From Mucilaginibacter conchicola (GTDB taxonomy: Bacteria > Bacteroidota > Bacteroidia > Sphingobacteriales > Sphingobacteriaceae): a stretch of DNA of 64,000 bases. Of the stretch, positions 62,475 through 64,000 are shown in pieces (position 1 is the stretch's first letter; each line of letters begins with the position of its first letter). Under the pieces are notes generated by a model. It was not told where the DNA came from and did no database searches. It saw only the letters and a list, made by a program, of their open reading frames with translations. The DNA is taken from contig NZ_QWDC01000001.1 of assembly GCF_003432115.1 (NCBI RefSeq), positions 124,001-188,000 on the forward strand. The letters run 5' to 3'. The translations under genes were made by a program, and so were the position numbers.

Positions 62475-63614
62475 ATGAAGACATATATATTATCGATCCT
62501 TGCCGCAACGGTGCTGTTTGCCTCATGCGGCGGCGAAAAACCAAAGAAAGAAGCCAAAGAAGAAAAGCAGGCTGATACCTTAATGGTAACCCTAACACCT
62601 GCACAAATGAAAAATGCGGGTATCCAAACAGGCATGCCATCAAACGAAAACGTAAGTGGTGTTTTAAAGTTGCAAGGTAGTATTGATGTACCGCCGCAAA
62701 GTACTGTTAGCGTAAGTTTCCCTTTAGGCGGTTACCTTAAACGCACGGAATTACTACCGGGTGCGCACGTACGCAAAGGTGAAGTGTTAGGTGTGCTGGA
62801 AGATATGCAATTCATCCAGATCCAACAAGATTACCTCTCGGCCCGTGAGAAGGAACTGTTTGCAGAGAAAGAGTATAAGCGCCAGCAGGAACTAAACGCC
62901 AGCAAAGCCAGCAGCGACAAGGTGATGGAGCAGGCCCGTACTGAGATGGAGACCCAGCGCATCAACATGCGTTCATTAGCGCAAAAGCTGGAACTGATAG
63001 GCATTAACCCGAACAGGTTAACTGCCGGTAATATCTCTAAGAGTGTAAATATCTATTCGCCTATAGATGGCTTTGTATCAAAGGTAAATGTGAACATAGG
63101 CAAATACACCTCACCGACAGATGTACTGTTTGAACTGGTAAACCCTAAAGATATCCACCTGGCGCTAAATGTGTTTGAGAAGGATGTAAACCAGCTGTCA
63201 GTAGGCCAAAAGGTGATCACTTACACAACTGATAATCCTGATAAAAAATACGAAGCCGAGATCATCCTGATCAGCAAAAATCTTGACGAGGACCGTATGG
63301 CCAGTGTGCATTGCCATTTTGAAAAGTTTGATGCATCGTTATTGCCGGGCATGTTCATGAACGCCGAGGTAGAAGTGAAAAACGCAACTGCCTTAACCGT
63401 TAACGAGGATGCGGTAGTACGCTGGCAAAACAAACACTATGTTTTTGTTGATCAGGGCAATAACAACTTTAAAATTACTCCTGTAGCCTTAGGTAATGCC
63501 AATGCCGGCAAACAGCAGGTAAGCGGGGAGGGCCTAACGGATAAAACAACGATAGTTACCAAAAATGCTTATGCTTTGCTAATGAAGTTAAAGAACAGTG
63601 CAGAAGATGAATAA
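62475..63614 (+). CDS. RND efflux periplasmic adaptor (CzcB/CusB-like) lipoprotein
   Basis: This 379-residue lipoprotein (lipobox LFASC) bridges the RND pump and outer-membrane channel. It has the barrel-sandwich hybrid half-motifs GSIDVPPQSTVSVSFPLGGYL and IYSPIDGFVSKVNVNIGKYT around an alpha hairpin (about 115-180), then a beta barrel and a membrane-proximal domain. It lacks the His/Met-rich N-terminal metal site of CusB. It starts 4 bases after the pump gene and overlaps the next lipoprotein gene. Confidence 0.94.
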   Translation: MKTYILSILAATVLFASCGGEKPKKEAKEEKQADTLMVTLTPAQMKNAGIQTGMPSNENVSGVLKLQGSIDVPPQSTVSVSFPLGGYLKRTELLPGAHVRKGEVLGVLEDMQFIQIQQDYLSAREKELFAEKEYKRQQELNASKASSDKVMEQARTEMETQRINMRSLAQKLELIGINPNRLTAGNISKSVNIYSPIDGFVSKVNVNIGKYTSPTDVLFELVNPKDIHLALNVFEKDVNQLSVGQKVITYTTDNPDKKYEAEIILISKNLDEDRMASVHCHFEKFDASLLPGMFMNAEVEVKNATALTVNEDAVVRWQNKHYVFVDQGNNNFKITPVALGNANAGKQQVSGEGLTDKTTIVTKNAYALLMKLKNSAEDE

Positions 63615-64000
63615 TAAAATGAGATTGATAACATGCAGGCGCCTGTTCATAGCCGGCTTTGTTGTTTTACTTTGGGGCATGGCCGCCTGTAAAAAGGATG
63701 GTACGGCCAACGGTAGTCTTAAAGTGATTGTGGAGCACAACGGCATCAAAATAAATGGCGCATCGGTATATCTTAACCGTGATAGCACATATCATCCCGA
63801 TAGCCTGAATGATGAGTACGATAAGATGCAAAAGGCCGATGCAATAGGTGAGGTAGTTTTCCATAACCTTATGCCGGGTACTTACTATGTTTACGCTGCC
63901 GGCTTTGAGCGCGATAATCACGCGGGTATTGAAGGTGCCGACAGTATAATAATTACCGACCGGCAACGACAGAATGATTACGAATTGAAGTTGCATACCA
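63607..64000 (+). CDS. Lipoprotein with transthyretin-like fold, truncated by the window end
   Basis: The reading frame is open to the end of the window (at least 131 residues, no stop). The start ATG at 63607 overlaps the adaptor gene by 8 bases; ATG 63619 is also possible. A lipoprotein signal ends in WGMAAC, then KKDGTANGSLKVIVEHNG and GEVVFHNLMPGTYYVYAAG give the beta-sandwich pattern of carboxypeptidase-regulatory or prealbumin-like domains. It is probably a surface or periplasmic lipoprotein belonging to the efflux operon. Family and function are not known. Confidence 0.8.
   Translation, partial: MNNKMRLITCRRLFIAGFVVLLWGMAACKKDGTANGSLKVIVEHNGIKINGASVYLNRDSTYHPDSLNDEYDKMQKADAIGEVVFHNLMPGTYYVYAAGFERDNHAGIEGADSIIITDRQRQNDYELKLHT

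Noticed and set aside
1..64000. Defence island, prophage, toxin-antitoxin pair or integrated element
   Set aside because: No integrase, transposase, restriction, Cas, phage structural or toxin-antitoxin genes were found, and gene style is even across the window.
1..64000. tRNA, rRNA or riboswitch genes
   Set aside because: Gaps between genes are all under 300 bases, and I saw no cloverleaf, rRNA or known riboswitch core; a covariance-model scan would settle it.

Overview
The window looks like ordinary chromosome from a Bacteroidota bacterium of the family Sphingobacteriaceae, most likely Mucilaginibacter or a close relative (an inference from protein style and gene content; no rRNA gene is present to confirm it). 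Supporting signs are many secreted proteins and lipoproteins with short Bacteroidota-type signals, GH20/GH43 glycosidases, a eukaryote-like GSII glutamine synthetase, DUF4199, DUF3667 and DUF4342 proteins, TPR histidine kinases, TAnnTTTG-type -7 promoter boxes, and small intergenic hairpin repeats. I see no tRNA, rRNA, CRISPR array, transposase, prophage or recognisable defence island.

Layout. 1-4935: secreted beta-hexosaminidase with a lysozyme-inhibitor-like lipoprotein, then a secreted M28 peptidase on the other strand. 5029-9610: an operon of a BatA/VWA membrane protein, a dihydroorotase homologue that has lost its metal ligands, a very acidic unknown protein and a DUF4199 membrane protein. 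17186 down to 9887 (minus strand): two GT2 glycosyltransferases, a membrane protein, a GH3-family adenylating enzyme, a four-helix-bundle (S23-like) protein, dxr and rseP; dxr has no ATG, GTG or TTG that could start a complete enzyme. 17316-23819: a TonB/MORN protein, mqo, a lipoprotein, and two different glutamine synthetase family genes flanking a gamma-glutamylcyclotransferase-like gene. 23929-28139: an APH-like kinase, a HAD-IIA phosphatase, a GH43 arabinosidase-like enzyme and a lipoprotein aldose epimerase.

28236-33354: nearly complete molybdenum cofactor synthesis, with moaA-moeA-moaC-mobA-moeB on the plus strand meeting moaD-moaE on the minus strand across a hairpin repeat. 33526-40064: small unknown proteins, a pentapeptide-type protein, YjbQ, two unrelated TPR histidine kinases around a DUF4342 gene, and a VOC protein. 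40159-51986: a glycogen-to-trehalose island, glgX/treX-treZ-(treY::malQ fusion), divergent from a GH15 enzyme, an MscS channel and a UspA-like protein, which suggests an osmotic or carbon-storage response.

52162-55054: a DksA-like protein, then an ArsR-SRPBCC-DoxX-like-YdeI-YdeI operon with two clear ArsR-type operators. 55056-64000: a second GH43, a DUF3667 membrane protein, a small secreted protein, and a heavy-metal RND efflux operon in which the CzcA-type pump is fused to its TolC-type outer-membrane partner, followed by the adaptor and a truncated lipoprotein gene.

The longest gene-free stretches are under 300 bases. Those that hold terminators, palindromes or repeats are listed; in the rest I see only AT-rich leader sequence. 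The most unusual points are the dxr start, the dihydroorotase pseudoenzyme, the two multi-enzyme fusions, the ArsR operators, and several families of small hairpin repeats. I did not find a clearly new multi-gene system.
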